Below, piece after piece: positions 7,612-16,473 of a stretch of 42,262 nucleotides of DNA. Origin of the DNA: Deltaproteobacteria bacterium CG_4_9_14_3_um_filter_63_12 (GTDB lineage: Bacteria; Myxococcota_A; Bradymonadia; UBA4248; UM-FILTER-63-12); NCBI GenBank assembly GCA_002789955.1, contig PFUG01000475.1:1-42262 (forward strand), read 5' to 3'. Made by a program: the position numbers and the translations under genes. Below the pieces are notes generated by a model that saw only the letters and a program-made list of their open reading frames with translations, made no database searches and was not told where the DNA came from. Within the stretch, counting starts at the first letter, position 1. Each line of letters opens with the position of its first letter.

Positions 7612-9993
7612 ATGACCGAAGACATTGCCCCTCAGGGCGACAAAGAGAAGCAGATCATCGCGGTGGAAGAAGACCTGCCCAGCAATCTCTTCATCTTTCC
7701 GCTGGAGCAGACGGTCGTCTTTCCCGATCTGATGCTGCCCATCGTGGTTCCCCCTGGCCCCCTGCTGGAGATTGTTCAGCGCTCTCAAGCGCACAACGAC
7801 TTCATTGGCTTCTTGGTCAAGGTCAACAAAGAGGCCAAGAACCCCAAGCCTCGAGATCTCGCGGTCGTCGGCTGCGTCGCCCGCATCATCCGCATGGCCC
7901 GCATCCCCGAAGGGGGATTCACCATGTTGGTGCAGAGCCTGCGCCGCATGCGGGTGAAGAAGTTCCTGCGTTCTGAGAACCTCATCGCCCAGGTCGAGTA
8001 CATCTCCGATGTCTTCGAGGACAGCGACGAGCTGCAAGCCCTCTGGCGCAACATCCAGCGCACGCTGGGCGAGCTCGTCGAGGTCAACACCCAGCTTCCC
8101 AAGGATCTGATCGGCGGCATCATGTCCATCGACAGCCCCGGGAAGCTCGCCGACATGGTCGCCGCGCACTTCCCCATCCCAATCGACGAACGGCAGAAGC
8201 TGCTCGAGATCATCAACGTCCGAGACCGTCTCGAAGCGGTGTACACCCACCTCGTCAAAGAGATGGACCTGATCGAGCTCGGACAGAAGATCCACGTGCA
8301 GATCCGCGAAAAGATCGAGGAGAGCCAGCGCGAGTTCTTCCTGCGCGAGCAGCTTCGGGCCATTCGCCACGAGCTCGGCGAGGAGAAGGACGAGAAGGGA
8401 CTCAACGTCGAGGTCTACGAGGAGAAGATCCGCGAAGCCCACATGAGCGAAGACGCTCAGGCTCGCGCCAACGAGCAGCTCGATCGCCTGCGCCTCCTGA
8501 TGCCCGACGCGGCTGAATACAACATGATCCGGACCTACCTCGACTGGTTGGTCGATCTCCCCTGGTCGAAGCTGAGCAAAGACAACCTCGATCTCGTGCG
8601 GGCCGAGAAGATCCTCGACCGAGATCACTACGGCCTGGCCGACATCAAGGAGCGCATCATCGAGTTCCTGGCGGTGAAGAAGCTCAAGCCCAACCACCAA
8701 GGGCAGATCATCTGCTTCGTCGGTCCGCCTGGCGTCGGCAAGACCAGCCTCGGACGCTCGATCAACAAGGCTCTTGGCCGCAACTTCTTTGGCTTCTCGT
8801 TGGGCGGCATGCGAGACGAGGCTGAGATCAAGGGGCACCGACGCACCTACATCGGCGCCATGCCCGGCAAGATCATCCAAGGCCTCAAGCGAGTGGGCAC
8901 CCGCAACCCCGTCTTCATCCTCGACGAGATCGACAAGCTCGGCTCCGATTGGCGCGGAGACCCCTCGAGCGCCATGCTCGAGGTGCTCGATCCCGAGCAG
9001 AACTCTGAGTTCCTCGACCACTACCTCGACGTCCACTTCGACCTCTCCGACGTCATGTTCATCGCCACAGCGAACACGACCTCGACCATTCCACAGGCGC
9101 TCCTGGACCGCATGGAGGTCATCGAGCTGGCGGGCTACATCGAAGAAGAGAAGGTGGAGATCGCCAAGCGCCACCTGGTCCCCAAGGAGCGCGAAGCGCA
9201 TGGGCTGACGCTCAAACAGCTGCAGTTCACGGAAGGCGCGCTCAGGCACATCATTCGCTTCTACACTCGCGAAGCCGGGGTGCGAAACCTTGACCGGCTC
9301 CTGGCCCGCATCTGCCGCAAGGTGGCGGCGCTGGTGGCCAAGGAGAAGGCGGAGAAGGTCAACGTCGCCATCTCGAAGCTCGAAGATTTTCTCGGGCCAC
9401 CGCGTTACACCGACGAGGTCATCAGCCGAGGCCAAGCCCCCGGCATCGCCGTGGGCCTGGCCTGGACCCAGTTCGGCGGAGAGGTCCTCTTTGTCGAGTC
9501 CTCCAAGATGGAGGGGCGCGGCCAGCTCAAGCTCACCGGAAAGCTCGGCGACGTCATGGCCGAGTCGGCCCAGATCGCCTTCAGCTACGTGCGCGCCAAC
9601 GCGGAGAAGTACAAGATCGACCCGGAGATCTTCAAGAAATGCGACTTCCACGTCCATTTCCCGGCGGGTGCGGTGCCGAAAGATGGCCCCTCGGCGGGCA
9701 TCGCCATCGTCACCTCGCTCGTCTCACTGCTCACCAAGACGGCCATCCCCCCGCGCCTGGCCATGACCGGCGAGGTGAGCTTGGTGGGCAACGTGCTGCC
9801 TGTCGGTGGGATCAAGGAGAAGGTCACCGCCGCACGGCGTGCCGGAGCGCGGGACATCGTGCTGCCCAAGAGCAACAGCAAGGACTTGATGGAGGTGCCT
9901 GAGCACGTCAGGGAGTCGCTGACGTTCCATTTCGCCGAGGATTACGCCGATGTCTTCCGCGTCGTCTTTGGCAAGCGTCCCGAAAAGCCCTGA
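7612..9993 (+). CDS. lon: ATP-dependent protease Lon
   Basis: 793 residues, the usual Lon length. Domains in order: N-terminal substrate-binding LON domain (FIFPLEQTVVFPDLMLPIVV), coiled-coil middle, AAA+ module with Walker A GPPGVGKT (371-378) and Walker B VFILDEIDKL, and the C-terminal Ser-Lys protease. Catalytic Ser694 lies in DGPSAG and Lys737 in GGIKEK; the 43-residue spacing equals that of E. coli Ser679/Lys722. It degrades misfolded and regulatory proteins in the cytoplasm. Start: the ATG at 7612 gives MTEDIAPQ; a GTG at 7498 would add 38 unconserved-looking residues. A bidirectional hairpin follows, facing the convergent lipoprotein gene. Confidence 0.97.
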   Translation: MTEDIAPQGDKEKQIIAVEEDLPSNLFIFPLEQTVVFPDLMLPIVVPPGPLLEIVQRSQAHNDFIGFLVKVNKEAKNPKPRDLAVVGCVARIIRMARIPEGGFTMLVQSLRRMRVKKFLRSENLIAQVEYISDVFEDSDELQALWRNIQRTLGELVEVNTQLPKDLIGGIMSIDSPGKLADMVAAHFPIPIDERQKLLEIINVRDRLEAVYTHLVKEMDLIELGQKIHVQIREKIEESQREFFLREQLRAIRHELGEEKDEKGLNVEVYEEKIREAHMSEDAQARANEQLDRLRLLMPDAAEYNMIRTYLDWLVDLPWSKLSKDNLDLVRAEKILDRDHYGLADIKERIIEFLAVKKLKPNHQGQIICFVGPPGVGKTSLGRSINKALGRNFFGFSLGGMRDEAEIKGHRRTYIGAMPGKIIQGLKRVGTRNPVFILDEIDKLGSDWRGDPSSAMLEVLDPEQNSEFLDHYLDVHFDLSDVMFIATANTTSTIPQALLDRMEVIELAGYIEEEKVEIAKRHLVPKEREAHGLTLKQLQFTEGALRHIIRFYTREAGVRNLDRLLARICRKVAALVAKEKAEKVNVAISKLEDFLGPPRYTDEVISRGQAPGIAVGLAWTQFGGEVLFVESSKMEGRGQLKLTGKLGDVMAESAQIAFSYVRANAEKYKIDPEIFKKCDFHVHFPAGAVPKDGPSAGIAIVTSLVSLLTKTAIPPRLAMTGEVSLVGNVLPVGGIKEKVTAARRAGARDIVLPKSNSKDLMEVPEHVRESLTFHFAEDYADVFRVVFGKRPEKP

Positions 9994-10008
9994 GCCACCG
10001 CAAGCCAA

Positions 10009-10044
10009 GCGACGAGAGGCGCCTCGCAGGGCGCCTCTCGTCGC
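10009..10044. terminator. bidirectional hairpin terminator between lon and convergent gene
   Basis: A perfect 15-bp stem, GCGACGAGAGGCGCC (10009-10023) with its complement at 10030-10044 and a 6-nt loop. It starts 15 nt past the lon stop and 34 nt past the stop of the convergent gene at 10079. The downstream run is TTGAACTCTCTTTTG on the plus strand. Confidence 0.8.
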
Positions 10045-10078
10045 ATTGAACTCTCTTTTGGGAGCGTCCCGAACGGGG

Positions 10079-11677
10079 TCAGTTGTAGGTTACGGCCACG
10101 TAAACCAGGGTCTCACCGCCGGCTCCGTTGTGCAGGAACGCGACGTCCCCGCTGAAGAGCTGCTGAACCGCGGCGTCGTTGGCGTCTCGGGTGAACGTGA
10201 CGTCGACGCTCGTCGATTCGGTGGGGTTGAGCGTGACGGGGGTGGCCGCAAAGTCGACGCTTAACGTGAAGAGCGTGTCGTTGGGCGCGATGTTCGTGCG
10301 AACGTCGTCGATGGTGACTGCGACGGTGCCCTCGTTGGTGAGGGTGAGGGTCTTGCTCTCGGGCGTGCCCAGGGCGGGGTTGAGCCAATCGAGGCTGTTG
10401 AGGTCGGAGACGAGCATGCCGAAGCCAGAGCCTCCGGTCAGAGGAACCTCGACGATCGGAGTGTTGCTGTCGTTTGAGGTGACACGCAAGGTGGCGGTCA
10501 CGGGATTGGTGCTGGTCGGCGTGTAGGCGACCTGGACGGCGTGCGAGTTCTCACGCGGAATGAGGAGCTGATTAGTGCAGGTGGAGGGTGGCGTGGCGAC
10601 GTCGCAAGCTGGGCCGGCCAGCGGTGAGCCTGAGGCGTCGAAGACGGCGAAGACGCCGATGTTCGAGGGCTCCAGTGCGAAGTCGACGAGCAGCGGTGCG
10701 GCCGTGGCCCCGCCGATGTTGCTGACCGAGAGCTCTTTGGTGAGGCTGTCCGGCGGATTCACGTTGGAGAACGTGAGACTCGCAGGGTTGACCTCGATGC
10801 GCGCGGCGTTGGCGTTGCCGACCATCACGCTGATGGTGGAGCTGGGGGCGACGGCGGCGTCGCTCTTGACGACCAGGCTGCCAGAGTAGGTCGCACCATT
10901 GGACTGGGGTTCGAAGGTGAGGACGAACTCTTCCATGGCGTTGGGGGTCAACGTAAACGGAGCGGACACGTCGGCGGTGAGCGTGAAGTCGGCCACCGGA
11001 GTGAGGGTGTTCTCGATGTCCTTGATGCGCAGGACGTTGGAACCCACGTTCTGGACAGTGAAGCGGCGCTCTTGGGGCGTGTCGCCGACGACCGCGGAGT
11101 TGAAGTTCATGTTGAGCTGCGAAGAGCACTCACCGGTCTCGAGACAGACCTGCAGCGCTCCGCCGAGACTAGGCACACGCAGATTCAGGGTGATCTTCGG
11201 TGCGTCGAGGTCCGAGGTGCGGATTTCGACGGTGCCACACCAATCGGCCGGCTGCCCGACAGGGACCTCGCCGCAGCCCAGGTCGGCGTCGTCGAGCTTG
11301 TAGTTGAGGTCGAATTGTTCCAGCCGATTCGGGGCGAGCACAAGCGGGGGGAACGAGCAGGTGCCAGCGTCGCAGGTCGGCTGTTCGGAGCCGTGGTGGA
11401 TCGTGATCCACGGACTTTGAGTGACGAGCTTAATCTCATTGATGGTGATGTCCCCTTCCTCGGCGACGTTTTGGATCTGGAAGATCTTGACGTCGGGCGG
11501 GTCACCGACGGCGCGCGCGTCGAAGGCCAGATCTAGGAAGGTGTTGACGACGGTATCGCCAACTCGGACCTGAACCTGTCCGCGTTTGGTCTCTTTGAAG
11601 TCGTCGCCGCAGGCAGCCAAGCTCGCCGAGACAAGGAGCGAGAGGACGAGGAGTGAGGGGAGGACGTGTGCGCGCAT
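10079..11677 (-). CDS. ASH-repeat (choice-of-anchor D) lipoprotein
   Basis: 532 residues. The signal peptide MRAHVLPSLLVLSLLVSASL ends in a lipobox with Cys23 (LAAC). The mature part is a chain of about four beta-sandwich repeats of the ASH/choice-of-anchor D type. Typical openings are QLNMNFNSAVVGDTPQERRF, IEVNPASLTFSNVNPPDSL and LNSLDWLNPALGTPESKTL, each with V.N.G or L.N.G about 15 residues on. It is probably displayed on the cell envelope as an adhesive or scaffold protein. It shares its repeat type with the VWA lipoprotein on the other side of lon but has no VWA domain. Start: the ATG at 11677 places the signal peptide at the N-terminus; an upstream start at 11758 would bury it and run into the repeats behind frr. 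Confidence 0.85.
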   Translation of the reverse strand: MRAHVLPSLLVLSLLVSASLAACGDDFKETKRGQVQVRVGDTVVNTFLDLAFDARAVGDPPDVKIFQIQNVAEEGDITINEIKLVTQSPWITIHHGSEQPTCDAGTCSFPPLVLAPNRLEQFDLNYKLDDADLGCGEVPVGQPADWCGTVEIRTSDLDAPKITLNLRVPSLGGALQVCLETGECSSQLNMNFNSAVVGDTPQERRFTVQNVGSNVLRIKDIENTLTPVADFTLTADVSAPFTLTPNAMEEFVLTFEPQSNGATYSGSLVVKSDAAVAPSSTISVMVGNANAARIEVNPASLTFSNVNPPDSLTKELSVSNIGGATAAPLLVDFALEPSNIGVFAVFDASGSPLAGPACDVATPPSTCTNQLLIPRENSHAVQVAYTPTSTNPVTATLRVTSNDSNTPIVEVPLTGGSGFGMLVSDLNSLDWLNPALGTPESKTLTLTNEGTVAVTIDDVRTNIAPNDTLFTLSVDFAATPVTLNPTESTSVDVTFTRDANDAAVQQLFSGDVAFLHNGAGGETLVYVAVTYN

Positions 11678-11720
11678 GTGCAACCTCAGGAGCAGGGCAA
11701 CTGGAGCCGTTGAAGGGATC

Positions 11721-11877
11721 TTTTGCTGGCCGCCGACCGCTAGACATCTCAAGTCCACGTGGCCGGCCGCAGAGCGAGAATACTTGTCCCTGTAAACTGT
11801 CGACGATTACTTTGCTGGCCCTCAAGTCCAGGAGGCCGGCCGCAGAGCGAGAATACTGTCGCTGTTGACTGCCGACG
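11721..11877 (-). repeat. two tandem intergenic repeats behind frr
   Basis: Two copies (about 11721-11806 and 11811-11877) share TTTGCTGGCC, then CTCAAGTCCA, then a 22-nt identical core that begins GGCCGGCCGCAG and ends in GAGAATAC, then a diverged tail CTGT..ACTG.CGACG. Copy 1 has about 14 extra bases between the first two blocks. The GGCC blocks allow an imperfect hairpin in each copy. The pair fills the gap between the frr stop and the next gene on the same strand, so it could be a paired processing, termination or regulatory element. Confidence 0.7.
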
Positions 11878-12435
11878 TCAGCTTTCCATGATTTCGGTTT
11901 CTTTCTCGACGACGATCTCGCCGACCTTTTTGACGTATTCGTTGACCAGCTCCTGCACCTTGTCGAGTCCAGTGTGGAGGGCGTCTTCGCTGAGCTCTCC
12001 GTCCTTCTCCATGGCTTTGGCCATATCGTTGGCGTCACGGCGATGGGCGCGCAGTGCGACCTTTGCCTTCTCGCCCATGTCGCGCACCTGTTTGGTCAGA
12101 TCGCGACGACGTTCGCCGGTGAGGGGCGGAATGGGGATGCGGATCAGGATCCCATCGTTGCTGGGATTGAGACCGAGATCCGAAGCGATGATGCCCTTTT
12201 CGATGGGGGAGATCATGGCCTTTTCCCAAGGCTGGATGGTGATCATCCGCGGGTCGGGAACCTTGATGGCTCCGACCTGGTTGAGAGCGGTGGGGGTCCC
12301 GTAATAGTCGACCTTCAAGCCCTCGAGCATCGCTGGATTGGCGCGGCCCGTGCGGACCTTGCTCAAATCCCTACGCAGCGACTTCAAAGTCGACTCCCCG
12401 TTTTCTCGCAAGTCCTCAATCAATTCAGTCAACAT
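11878..12435 (-). CDS. frr: ribosome recycling factor
   Basis: 185 residues, the standard RRF length, alignable end to end. The N-terminal helix has LRRDLSKVRTGRANPAMLEGL, followed by the beta domain (YYGTPTALNQVGAIKVPDPR, ITIQPWEK) and the C-terminal three-helix bundle (IPIPPLTGERRRDLTKQ to EKETEIMES). RRF works with EF-G to split post-termination ribosomes. Start: the ATG at 12435 has a perfect AGGAGG (12449-12444) 8 nt upstream, one of the strongest ribosome binding sites in the window, as expected for an abundant translation factor. pyrH, which usually precedes frr, is not here. Its stop codon abuts the tandem repeats. Confidence 0.97.
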   Translation of the reverse strand: MLTELIEDLRENGESTLKSLRRDLSKVRTGRANPAMLEGLKVDYYGTPTALNQVGAIKVPDPRMITIQPWEKAMISPIEKGIIASDLGLNPSNDGILIRIPIPPLTGERRRDLTKQVRDMGEKAKVALRAHRRDANDMAKAMEKDGELSEDALHTGLDKVQELVNEYVKKVGEIVVEKETEIMES

Positions 12436-12761
12436 CGGCGACCCCTCCTCTTCCCTGGTGCCCGCCTAAACCTATCGCCCATCGGTGTGCGATGGCAGCG
12501 AAAATGTTCTCTGGACGGTCGTACATCACAAAACAACTGGTTCCTGCGTGGTTGGATGAGCCGCCCCCCTTCCCGAGGGGTGAGCGTCGCCAACCTGCGC
12601 TGCTCCTTCGACGTCGCAAGGCTCCCCTTGCGCCCACTCGAAGTTGCCGCACCTTAGCCATCCTGGCGGTCGAGCGCAAGAGTGGCTCCGTTTCCTCGTC
12701 CGTACCGAACTGTGCTCGATGCTCGCAACCGATGCACGGAGGGCTGTCCGACGGGTCGGGC
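12436..12761. other. 326-nt gap upstream of frr, no gene seen
   Basis: It lies between the FHA gene stop and the frr start. It probably holds the frr promoter, but no clear -35/-10 pair stands out. Small palindromes are present: CCATCG/CGATGG around 12480 and CCCCTTCCCGAGGGG around 12567. I found no convincing coding frame on either strand. Confidence 0.5.
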
Positions 12762-13292
12762 TCACCGCCCCCACGTAGTCAGCATGAGGATCATCAACAC
12801 TGCAAACGCGACGACCGCCAGAAACAGCACGACCAGAGCGGCGACGCCTATGCCCAGAGCGGGCTTCTCCGCGACACCAAGGGCCTTCTTCGCCTCCATC
12901 AGGCTCGCGACGTCGACGGGCTTCATGAAGAAGGTGGAGTGAGGCTGGCCAGGCTCGGAAACTGTCCCCGGAAGCCCTTCCTCCAACGCTTCGACCGGCG
13001 CTCCGCCCTCCGGCGTCAGAAGGATGTTGAACTTGCCGATGCCGAAGGTGTCTCCATACATAACGGGCGCCTGCAGAACATGGCAGCCATCGACGAAGAT
13101 GCCATTCGTGCTGCCCCGATCGTAGACGTAGAAGTTTGGGTCTTCGAAGCGCAAGGAAGCGTGGAAGTCCGAGACGCTCATGTTGTTGATCACCACGTCG
13201 TTGCCGGCTGCTCGCCCGAGGGTCGTGTCGACTTTGGTGATGGGGTAGGTCTGGACCACGCGGTCTTTGATTTGGATAATCAGGCTGGCCAT
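12762..13292 (-). CDS. FHA-domain protein with C-terminal membrane anchor
   Basis: 176 residues. An FHA domain begins at the first residue (MASLIIQIKDR) and has the phosphothreonine-binding set: Gly26-Arg27, Ser39-Ser41, His44 and the STNGIFVDG loop (Asn63). After a linker, residues about 146-172 form one hydrophobic helix (VAALVVLFLAVVAFAVLMIL), giving a tail-anchored protein with the FHA domain in the cytoplasm. FHA domains read Ser/Thr-kinase output, and a Hanks-type kinase is encoded near 30 kb, so partnership is possible but inferred. Start: the ATG at 13292 puts FHA strand 1 at the N-terminus; a longer start at 13430 would overlap the M16 gene. Confidence 0.85.
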   Translation of the reverse strand: MASLIIQIKDRVVQTYPITKVDTTLGRAAGNDVVINNMSVSDFHASLRFEDPNFYVYDRGSTNGIFVDGCHVLQAPVMYGDTFGIGKFNILLTPEGGAPVEALEEGLPGTVSEPGQPHSTFFMKPVDVASLMEAKKALGVAEKPALGIGVAALVVLFLAVVAFAVLMILMLTTWGR

Positions 13293-13404
13293 GAGATGTC
13301 CAACGTCCGGTCGCGAGGCTATTTCAGGAGTTGCGTCGGGCTCCAGGTCGGCAAGCCCAGCAGGTTGAGATCGTTCGTCTTTGCGGAAGTCCTCGCGCCC
13401 CGAG

Positions 13405-14892
13405 TCAGCGGTTGGTGGGCTCGGTTTCACGTGGGAGGTGGGCTCCCTCTTTGTCGCGCAGCTCGGCAGGGGCGATCGGAAGCTCGGCGATCTGGCGCTC
13501 GATTTCGGCCCGGTCGCCGACCAAGATCAACGTCGCGTTGCTCAGGTCCGACGCTCGCCGCGCCTGGTCGTTGAGACCAGGGAGCTGCACGACCTGCAAT
13601 GCGGCCAAGAGCTTCTCGAGGTGGTCTTCACCCAGGCCGTAGAGGGCAACGTCCGAGAACGCGCTCACCACACCGCTCTGGGTCTCGAAAAGCTGAACCA
13701 TGTCAGCGTTCTGAGTCGCTCTGGAGCGCTCCAGTTCGTCGGCGGTGATGTCTCCCGCTTCCAGGCGGCGATACTCCTTGAGAAACTCGGCCAAGGCAGC
13801 GCCCGTCACCTCGGTCCGAACCGAGGAGGAGCCCACAAAGTAGCCCGTGGAACGCAGCATCACGAAAGAGGAGCGCGCCCCGTAGGTGTATCCCTTGTCC
13901 TCGCGAAGGTTCTGGTTGATTCGGCTCGTAAAGCTGCCCCCAAAGAGCGTGTTCAGCAGCTCGAGGGTAGCCGCGTCGGGCGTCCGGATTCCGGGGCCGG
14001 GCATGAGGAAGCGGATGACGGTCTGCGGCGCGCCAGGCACGTCGACGATGACCGTGCGCCCAAGGGAGGTCGGCGCCACCGGGTTGGCGATCTCCGGGAC
14101 CGGGCCCTTGCCTTGCCAGGTGCCGAGCTTCTCGTTCAACAGCCCTTCGAGGCCCTTGCGATCGACGTCTCCGACGACCACCAAGGTCGCCCCTTCCGGT
14201 CGCCAGTAGGTCGAGTAGAACGTCTTGACGTCCTCCAGGCTCAGGTTCTCCAACGACTCGAGAGTCCCATCGACCGGGTGCGCGTAGGGGTGCCCCTCAC
14301 CAAAGAAGGCGCGGGTCCCCGTAATCGACGCCACCGCCTTGGGTTCGTCTTGTCGTTGCTGGAGGCTGTTGGACGTCAACTGGTGGATGCGCTCGAACTC
14401 CTTTGGGTCGAAACGCGGGGTCATCAGCAACTCGCTGGCCAGGGCGAGCGTCGCCTCGAGGTTGCGGGGCAAGGTCTGCAGGAAGACCTGGCTCGAGTCT
14501 TGGCCCGAGGAGGCAGACAACGTCGCCCCCAGCACCTCGACCTCGTCGGCGAACTCGAGAGAGGTCAGCCGTTCGGTGCCTTCGCTGAGCATGCTCGCCG
14601 TCAGCGAGGCGAGGCCTGCCTTCCCGTCGGGATCGACGACCGCACCGGCCGGCAAGGTCAGCGAGGCGGTGACCAGCGGCAGCGTCGTGCGCGAGAAGAG
14701 CCAGACCTGCAGGCCGTTCGCGAGCTCGAAACGCTCTGGCTTCGGCGGAGTGAAGAGAGGGGCGACCCCGTTGTCGGGTCGCACGTCGAGCTTGCCCGGC
14801 AACTTCGTGTCGCTGACTTGCGGTCCAGAGCAGGCGGCCAAGAGGCTGAGAGCCACGGCGAGGGCGACTCTGCGAAGAAAGGCTGACTTCAT
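13405..14892 (-). CDS. M16 family peptidase-like lipoprotein, zinc motif absent
   Basis: 495 residues. Lipoprotein signal MKSAFLRRVALAVALSLLAA with Cys21. Two M16 half-domains follow. The first begins PERFELANGLQVWLF, but where active members have HxxEH this one has ASLTAS, so it cannot bind the catalytic zinc. The second half keeps the substrate-pocket motif KGYTYGARSSF. In heterodimeric bacterial M16 enzymes one subunit carries zinc and the other supplies the Arg/Tyr pocket; this looks like the second kind. It follows the intact M16 gene by 89 nt on the same strand, consistent with a two-subunit periplasmic peptidase. The ATG at 14892 was chosen to place the signal peptide. Confidence 0.9.
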   Translation of the reverse strand: MKSAFLRRVALAVALSLLAACSGPQVSDTKLPGKLDVRPDNGVAPLFTPPKPERFELANGLQVWLFSRTTLPLVTASLTLPAGAVVDPDGKAGLASLTASMLSEGTERLTSLEFADEVEVLGATLSASSGQDSSQVFLQTLPRNLEATLALASELLMTPRFDPKEFERIHQLTSNSLQQRQDEPKAVASITGTRAFFGEGHPYAHPVDGTLESLENLSLEDVKTFYSTYWRPEGATLVVVGDVDRKGLEGLLNEKLGTWQGKGPVPEIANPVAPTSLGRTVIVDVPGAPQTVIRFLMPGPGIRTPDAATLELLNTLFGGSFTSRINQNLREDKGYTYGARSSFVMLRSTGYFVGSSSVRTEVTGAALAEFLKEYRRLEAGDITADELERSRATQNADMVQLFETQSGVVSAFSDVALYGLGEDHLEKLLAALQVVQLPGLNDQARRASDLSNATLILVGDRAEIERQIAELPIAPAELRDKEGAHLPRETEPTNR

Positions 14893-14981
14893 TGGATGGT
14901 GTTCTCGCACGTCGGCCGACCCCATGGGAGCGGCTTGGCAGAGGTCGGTCGAGAGAGGAGTTCGGCGGCGGAGCGTGCAGC

Positions 14982-16340
14982 TCATTCCTGCCCCCCCGTG
15001 GCCTCGAGCGCAGCAGGCTCAGGTCTCGTCTCGAGCGTGAAGCGGTTCCCTTCGAGGAGCGTCTCGGAGACGACCTTCTGGACGTCTTCGGGCGTGATCG
15101 CCTGATAGCGCGCCAGATCTTGTTGCAAGTAGTCCGGCGAGCCCGTGAGGAACAGATATTGGTTGAGCAGGTCGGCGCGGGCGTTGACCGCCTCGATGCG
15201 ACGCACGAAGTTGGTCTCGATGTTGTTCTTGGCTCGGTCGAGCTCCCGTTGCGTCGGCACCTCGGTACGCAGCGTCTGCAGCTCGGCGTCGATGGCGGCC
15301 TCGAGCTCCTCGAGAGTGTGCCCGGGCTGCGCCGTGGCCTCGATGATGAACAGAGAGCTCAACGACATGGAGGCCTGGTAAGCGGAGACGTCGTTGGCGA
15401 TCTCCTTGTCATAGACCAAGCTCTTGTAGAGGCGGCTGTTCTTGCTGCCGGCGAGCACGCTGGAGGCCACGTCGAGCTCGGCGTCTCCTGGTTTCATGAA
15501 GGGCGCGCTGTGCCAGACCATGGTCACCTGCGGCAGCTGGACGTCGTCCGTGATGGCCACCGTCTTGGCGGCGAAGGTCGGCATAGGCACTTCACCCAAG
15601 CTCGCCGGCGGCGGATTGGATTCGATGGAGCCAAAGTAGTCCTCGATGAGCGGCTTCACCTTCTCTGGGTCGAAGTCTCCCGCCAACACCAGTGAGGCGT
15701 TCGCGGGGATGTACCAAGTGCGAAAGAACGACACGACGTCGTCGACGGTCGCCGATTCGAGGTCCTCGTGGGAGCCGATGACGGGGTCGTGGTAGGGATG
15801 CCCTTCGGGGTACATCTCGTTGGGGATGATCAGCCAGGTCTGCCCGTAGGGCTGGTTCTCGTAGCTCTGTCGGCGCTCGTTGCGGACGACGTCGCGCTGC
15901 AGGTCGAGCTTGGCCTGGGTCATGGTGTCGTCGAGCGAGTCGAGGCGATCGGCGTCCAGCCACAGCAGCGTGTCGACCATGTTCGCCGGCCCAACCGAGT
16001 AGTAATTTGTGCGGTCCTCGGAGGTCGACGCGTTGTTCCAGGCCCCGCCTCCCTCCATGACCACGTCGAAGTTCGGCACGCGCTCGGTCCCCATGAACAT
16101 CAGGTGCTCGAAGAGGTGGGCGAAGCCAGAGCGACCTGGCTGCTCGTCCCTAGAGCCCACTTTGTACCAGAGGTTGAGGGCGACGATGGGCAGCGTGTGG
16201 TCCTCGTGCAGGACGACCTTCATGCCGTTGGCCAACGTGACCTCTTCGAAGGCCAGCCGCGGGTTGTCCGTCGCGCTTGCGCGACCCGACAGCAAGCCCG
16301 TGACGGCTATGAGAATGAGGGTTTGTCTGAGTCTGTTCAT
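14982..16340 (-). CDS. M16 zinc metallopeptidase, catalytic subunit
   Basis: 452 residues. Signal peptide MNRLRQTLILIAVTGLLSGR, probably cleaved at ASA. The catalytic inverted zinc motif is intact, HLFEH (His75, Glu78, His79), inside SGFAHLFEHLMFMGT. The third zinc ligand is likely the Glu in VRNERRQSYEN. Pitrilysin/insulinase-family enzymes degrade peptides; with the signal peptide it should work in the periplasm, probably with the zinc-less partner encoded just downstream. Start: the ATG at 16340 begins the signal peptide. A candidate promoter lies 50-80 nt upstream. Confidence 0.93.
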   Translation of the reverse strand: MNRLRQTLILIAVTGLLSGRASATDNPRLAFEEVTLANGMKVVLHEDHTLPIVALNLWYKVGSRDEQPGRSGFAHLFEHLMFMGTERVPNFDVVMEGGGAWNNASTSEDRTNYYSVGPANMVDTLLWLDADRLDSLDDTMTQAKLDLQRDVVRNERRQSYENQPYGQTWLIIPNEMYPEGHPYHDPVIGSHEDLESATVDDVVSFFRTWYIPANASLVLAGDFDPEKVKPLIEDYFGSIESNPPPASLGEVPMPTFAAKTVAITDDVQLPQVTMVWHSAPFMKPGDAELDVASSVLAGSKNSRLYKSLVYDKEIANDVSAYQASMSLSSLFIIEATAQPGHTLEELEAAIDAELQTLRTEVPTQRELDRAKNNIETNFVRRIEAVNARADLLNQYLFLTGSPDYLQQDLARYQAITPEDVQKVVSETLLEGNRFTLETRPEPAALEATGGQE

Positions 16341-16388
16341 GGGAACCACAAGAGCCTGAGGTTGTCGAAAGGTCGGAAACTCGTGTCG

Positions 16389-16418
16389 CATACAGCAAAG
16401 AAGCCCCGGCCTCGTCAA
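16389..16418 (-). promoter_or_regulatory. candidate promoter for M16 pair
   Basis: On the minus strand TTGACG (16418-16413), an 18-nt spacer and TGTATG (16394-16389). The -35 matches 5/6, the -10 only 3/6. The -35 abuts the dispersed-repeat half copy. Confidence 0.35.
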
Positions 16419-16461
16419 GCGTTTGGGATTCTATTGCCTCGCCTTTCCACGACCGATTTCG
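16418..16461 (+). repeat. dispersed palindromic repeat, half copy B
   Basis: Shares AGCGTTTG, ATTCTATTGCCTCGC and ACGACCGA.TTTC with copy A, but the right palindrome arm is missing: sequence diverges after 16461, 13 nt short of the cytochrome gene stop. It is a truncated or decayed copy. Confidence 0.55.
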
Positions 16462-16473
16462 CGCCATTGCGCG

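Noticed and set aside
7546..9657. 703-codon minus-strand frame opposite lon
   Set aside because: Pure antisense of Lon; rich in Leu, Val, Asp and His with no domain.
13381..14886. 501-codon plus-strand frame opposite the M16 partner gene
   Set aside because: Antisense composition; the minus strand has signal peptide and M16 motifs.
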